Shown: positions 60,440 through 64,000 of the stretch, one piece after another | Layout of the letters: every line of letters starts with the position of its first letter | Numbering within the stretch: position 1 is the first letter of the stretch | Source: Morella rubra | Lineage: Eukaryota; Streptophyta; Magnoliopsida; Fagales; Myricaceae | Reading direction: 5' to 3' | NCBI GenBank assembly: GCA_003952965.2 | Contig: CM025851.1 | Coordinates: 11,004,589 to 11,068,588 of the forward strand | Length of the DNA: 64,000 nt | Translations under genes and position numbers: made by a program | The notes under the pieces: generated by a model | Database searches by the model: none | The model's input: only the letters and a program-made list of their open reading frames with translations | What the model was told of the DNA's origin: nothing

Positions 60440-63373
60440 ATGGAGTCGACGGAGTCTTCATATGTGTCGTCTCCGGAGGCGCCGCGGAAGAGATCTCCGC
60501 CGCCGCCCAAGTCTCCGACCTCAGGTTTCTCTGATCTGATCTGCTTTCTCTCTCTATGAGTATCTGTCTGTCTCTGCAGAATTTTCCGCAATTTGTAGAT
60601 GCAATTCGTTCGGAGTACTTTGGTTTAGTGACCTATGTGTTGTAACAATCACGGTTTAGTTGGATGGTAGGAATGTGATTTTCAAATCTGCATTGTATCT
60701 TTCCAGTCAAACTGAAACCCTAACCCTAATCATTAGCTACTAAAGAGAGCAAAACGAAAATTGCAACTGTTTAGCGCCGTTTGGTTGCTGAGATGTTGTG
60801 GCAAGTAGCACATTTGTTTCCATTGAAGTGTCCCGAGAGTGACATGACAGGGTGATTAGATCTAAGAGGCTCTGTTTAATTTGCGGTATTGCACAGATAC
60901 TACCCTGTGTAATCCTGTGGCCGTCTAGTTGTTGTTCGTGAGATTTACTTGTTTATCGTAATGCGACATTTGAATAAACACTTTTATTTGGTCTCTTTTT
61001 CATTATCCTAATTTTCAAAATTCAGGTATTCTCTCTCTCTCTCTCTCTCTCTCTCCCTCTCTCTTAGCAAATTGCCAAATTCACTTCTATTTGTCACTCC
61101 TGCTTGTTGATTATCCCGTCATTGGTGCATGTCCCAGATTCTCTGGAGAAGCCCACGTACATCAGGTTTCTTGTATCAAATGCTGCAGCTGGATCTGTTA
61201 TTGGGAAGGGTGGCTCAACCATAACTGATTTTCAGTCACAATCTGGGGCGCGAATCCAGTTGTCACGCAACCATGAATTTTTTCCAGGGACAACCGATAG
61301 GATTATTATGGTATCTGGATTAATCAATGAACTACTCAAGGCTGTGGAACTTATTCTCCTTAAATTGCTGAGTGAGGTAACCTTGATGTTTGTTTTTGAA
61401 AATCCATTATCTTAGGTATCAGATACTAATTGATATCTACTTTTGGTGGCTAGCTTCATTCTGAAGGAGGCGATGATGTTGAGCCAAGAAGCAAAGTGAG
61501 ACTTATTGTACCCAATAGCTCCTGTGGTGGCATAATTGGGAAGGGGGGTTCCACCATAAAGTAGGGAAACTGCTCCTTGTGTCAATTAGAAAACATTCTT
61601 AAGATCTGTGCTCTTAAAAATTTACTGGTAGATAAGCATTTATTTTATTAGTTAAGACTTCAAAAGTATTTTTGGGATTGAAAAATATTTTTTTCTATAT
61701 TTTCTCCCTTTTCAGAATGTTTAAATAAACATTGAGCTTGTTATGTAGAATTTCTTCTCAGAACTCATCCGGATGTACTCTTTATGGTGAACTAATTTAA
61801 AGGTCTTGAATGCTATTTAAGTCAGAATGGTCCTTTTATTGTAGATAATCCAGAGATAGTGCATGTCTAGATTTGTTGCTGCAGTTGTCTCACATCCTTT
61901 CTGGGTAAAATACACTAGCATGTGGTGTTTATTAATTGAATGTCAAGTAGAGCACATTTGTGAATATGATTTTAAAGCTTGTTATGATACTTCAACTGTG
62001 CTGTTTACTAATCCTTGAAGTGTAACCCACTTGAGATGAAGTGATCCCCCATTCATGCTAGTTGGGTTTCAATCAGGAGCGGACTTTGGGAGTTGGGTGG
62101 AAATAACTTAGATATGAATGTACAGGCTAGAGGAGAAGATGCATGTTAAAGGGGTAGGAAATGAGGATGTTAATCAGTTGATGCGTGTTGTAAGTTACGG
62201 CCCGTGCTTTTGCTAGGAAACCCTCCTTCTTGTCCATTTCTTATGCACCCAAAGAAATTTGTCCTGAGAAATTTTTTATAATGATTACTTAGATGAAACA
62301 CAACGTGGGGGGATATACTGGAATGTATATTTGTTTTAATCTTGTTGAATGAGTGGATAATCTTTTTCATGGGTTTTATTGAAATTGTGATGCCCTATAC
62401 ACTTAATAGCTATCACTGCCTTTATTGATCGTATGACATCACAAGGATCTCCAAAAACGGTCGGAAATACGCAATAGTAATTGACATTTGGACCTTTCTT
62501 CCTGTTATCTCTATCTTCTTTTTTTCTTTCTTTTTTTGGGGAGGTTCTCTTGATTTCTTGATTGATGACTTGACTCACTGGAGGTCTAACAAACACAAGT
62601 TGCACTCTAATGGTAGCAATTTTTCAGCAGATGGAAATAAAAGAATTGATACATATTGAGTGGTAAGATGCACAGAATCCATTATCCCCGAGAAAATTTT
62701 CAGGGGATAGGACTTCCCTACCCCTACCAAAAAAGAAAAGTTTGTTGATGATCATGCAGAGATTGTTTTTGAAAATTTGAACATACCTGTTTTGTGGCTC
62801 ACTGATGGGTTGTCTCCATAATCTGACTAGGTATATCATCAATGTAAATACTGCTGATATTTACACACACACACATGTATGTACCTATACATTTGCTCCT
62901 AAAAAACTGTTGATATATGGTCGCTGATCTGACAGGGTTGTATATAGATAGGGAGATTTCTGCTTAGACAGCAACACTAATATACCAATTTCAGCATCGT
63001 GCAACGGCATATTTAACCATCTTCCTTGTGACTTTGACTTTGACTTTGTAACCCATGATTTTGTAAATTGGTCGATTGTAGAATCAACTGCTTTAGAATG
63101 ATTTTGTGTCATCGCTTCCTGTTTATGTCTTTTTCTAAGGAAGAGGATATTGCTGATATTTAGTTTTGCCATTGAGCAGGTCCTTTATCGAAGACTCGCA
63201 AGCTGGCATTAAGATATCTCCTCAGGACAATAACTACTTTGGGTTGAATGATAGGCTAGTGACAGTCGCAGGATCTCTAGACGAACAGATGCGGGCTATT
63301 GATTTAATTCTTTCTAAGCTAGTCGAAGACCCTCATTACTCACAATCTATTAATGCCCCATTTTCATACCCAG
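60440..63373 (+). CDS. KH-domain RNA-binding protein, BTR1-like (3' end outside window)
   Basis: Four coding exons (60440-60524, 61138-61376, 61454-61560, 63180-63373) encode the first 208 residues. The last donor is at 63374, and the rest of the gene lies beyond the window. After an acidic/proline-rich N-terminus ([20 protein letters not shown]) come two type I KH domains. KH1 covers about 36-106 with GKGG at 51-54, and KH2 covers about 121-192 with GKGG at 137-140. KH domains bind single-stranded RNA through the GXXG loop. The N-terminus and KH arrangement match Arabidopsis BTR1 (binding to tobamovirus RNA 1, At5g04430) from memory. A third KH domain is expected downstream. Intron 1 carries a telo-box pair (60715-60729) and a (CT)n run. 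The start is the first ATG that gives the conserved ESTESSY beginning. Confidence 0.9.
60715..60729 (+). promoter_or_regulatory. telo-box (AAACCCTAACCCTAA) in KH gene intron 1
   Basis: The sequence AAACCCTAACCCTAA contains two overlapping telomere-like repeats. Telo-boxes are known cis-elements near the 5' end of plant genes for translation and RNA metabolism. Function here is inferred from position only. Confidence 0.45.
61026..61064. repeat. (CT)n microsatellite in KH gene intron 1
   Basis: This CT dinucleotide run is broken once by CCC. It lies about 75 bp upstream of exon 2. Confidence 0.8.
61561..63179 (+). other. large intron 3 of the KH gene
   Basis: This is a 1.6-kb intron splitting the KH2 domain just after the GKGGSTIK segment. 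No coding sequence or clear transposon was recognised. A short (CA)n run is near 62862-62874. Confidence 0.5.
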
Positions 63374-64000
63374 GTGTGTTTTCTGTCATCAAATTATCTA
63401 CTAAATCATACACTGTTATCACTCAGGTAGCAAGTTTTCCTACGCTACTAACACATTTCACATTCACGTTTTTCTTCATCTTCTTGGGCCTCAGCATTAA
63501 ATAATGATGATTAGTTATCTGTGTCCGCTCTATTTCATATTCTGTTCTACATATTGTGTGTTTTAGTCCTGCTGCAAAATGTTTAGAGCTTGTTAATGCA
63601 TATCTAGCATAGGGTTTCCTTGAAAAATTGGTTGGTTTGCAGTTTGTAATCCTTTTTAAAGCCCAAAGGACCACATTCACATTATTAGTAGGCATTAGAG
63701 TTAGCTGGAATTTTGAGAGTATCTTCCTTGTCTTCACTGCTCTAGCCTCTTCCTAGCAGATGGTCTCTCGCTTCCGTTTCTCTCCCATATCTTTGGGTTC
63801 TCTTTCTCTGAAGAGTAAAGGAAGAAGAACACAACCTCATATGAGGATTAAGAGCTCTGTAGTGGTAATTGTATGTAAAAAACAGGATGGTGCATGGTAA
63901 ATACTAATAAAAATTATGGTGGACTTATTGGATTTCAGAAGTTTGGAAATTAATTTTACTTGTTGGTTAAAATAACTTTAAAAAGACAACAAATTTTGCA
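63374..64000 (+). other. start of KH gene intron 4, to the window edge
   Basis: It begins with a GTGTGT donor. No further exon encoding the third KH domain was recognised before the window ends. Confidence 0.5.

Overview
The window is nuclear DNA of a flowering plant, most likely a eudicot. The evidence is AT-rich sequence, genes with many short GT-AG introns, a plant histone H2B, a SIAMESE-type cell-cycle inhibitor, a class 2 plant haemoglobin, and abundant hAT, CACTA, MITE and LTR-derived DNA. The species cannot be named from the sequence. All gene models were built by eye from reading frame, splice signals and protein family resemblance. Exon phases were checked and close exactly in every model.

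Layout. 0-7 kb: an intronless SIAMESE-related CDK inhibitor (+) in otherwise gene-free DNA. 7-12.5 kb: a transposon-dense stretch with a probable solo LTR, a decayed hAT element with a perfect 8-bp target duplication, and a Tourist-like MITE. Next to them lies a class 2 haemoglobin gene (+) broken by a frameshift, a stop codon, a 406-bp hAT-like insertion in exon 3 and a MITE at its 3' end. 15-17.2 kb: an intact four-exon 2-oxoglutarate/Fe(II) dioxygenase (+). 19.9-27.1 kb: a complete but decayed 7.2-kb CACTA (En/Spm) transposon. It has a 3-bp target duplication, GC-rich palindromic subterminal arrays, a TNP2-type transposase in broken frames, minisatellites and a poly-G tract. 27.9-35.2 kb: a nine-exon NT-C2/coiled-coil protein (+). 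36.2-42.0 kb: a seven-exon RING-finger protein (-), tail to tail with the previous gene. 42-53.9 kb: gene-poor, with foldback elements, a third copy of a ~180-bp MITE and LTR-like debris. 53.9-57.3 kb: a six-exon DUF1997 plastid-type protein (-). 58.0-58.4 kb: intronless histone H2B (-). 60.4 kb to the end: the first four coding exons of a BTR1-like KH-domain RNA-binding gene (+), which runs off the window.

The genes do not form a pathway. Their order matters more. From memory, Arabidopsis At5g04430 (BTR1), At5g04440 (DUF1997), At5g04460 (RING) and At5g04470 (SIAMESE) are neighbours, and the paralogous block has the class 2 haemoglobin At3g10520 beside SMR1/LGO At3g10525. The window therefore looks like an ancient syntenic block, expanded by transposons, in which the haemoglobin copy has been lost. 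The most distinctive protein-level signal is an array of eight tryptophans spaced about 11 residues apart in the RING protein.
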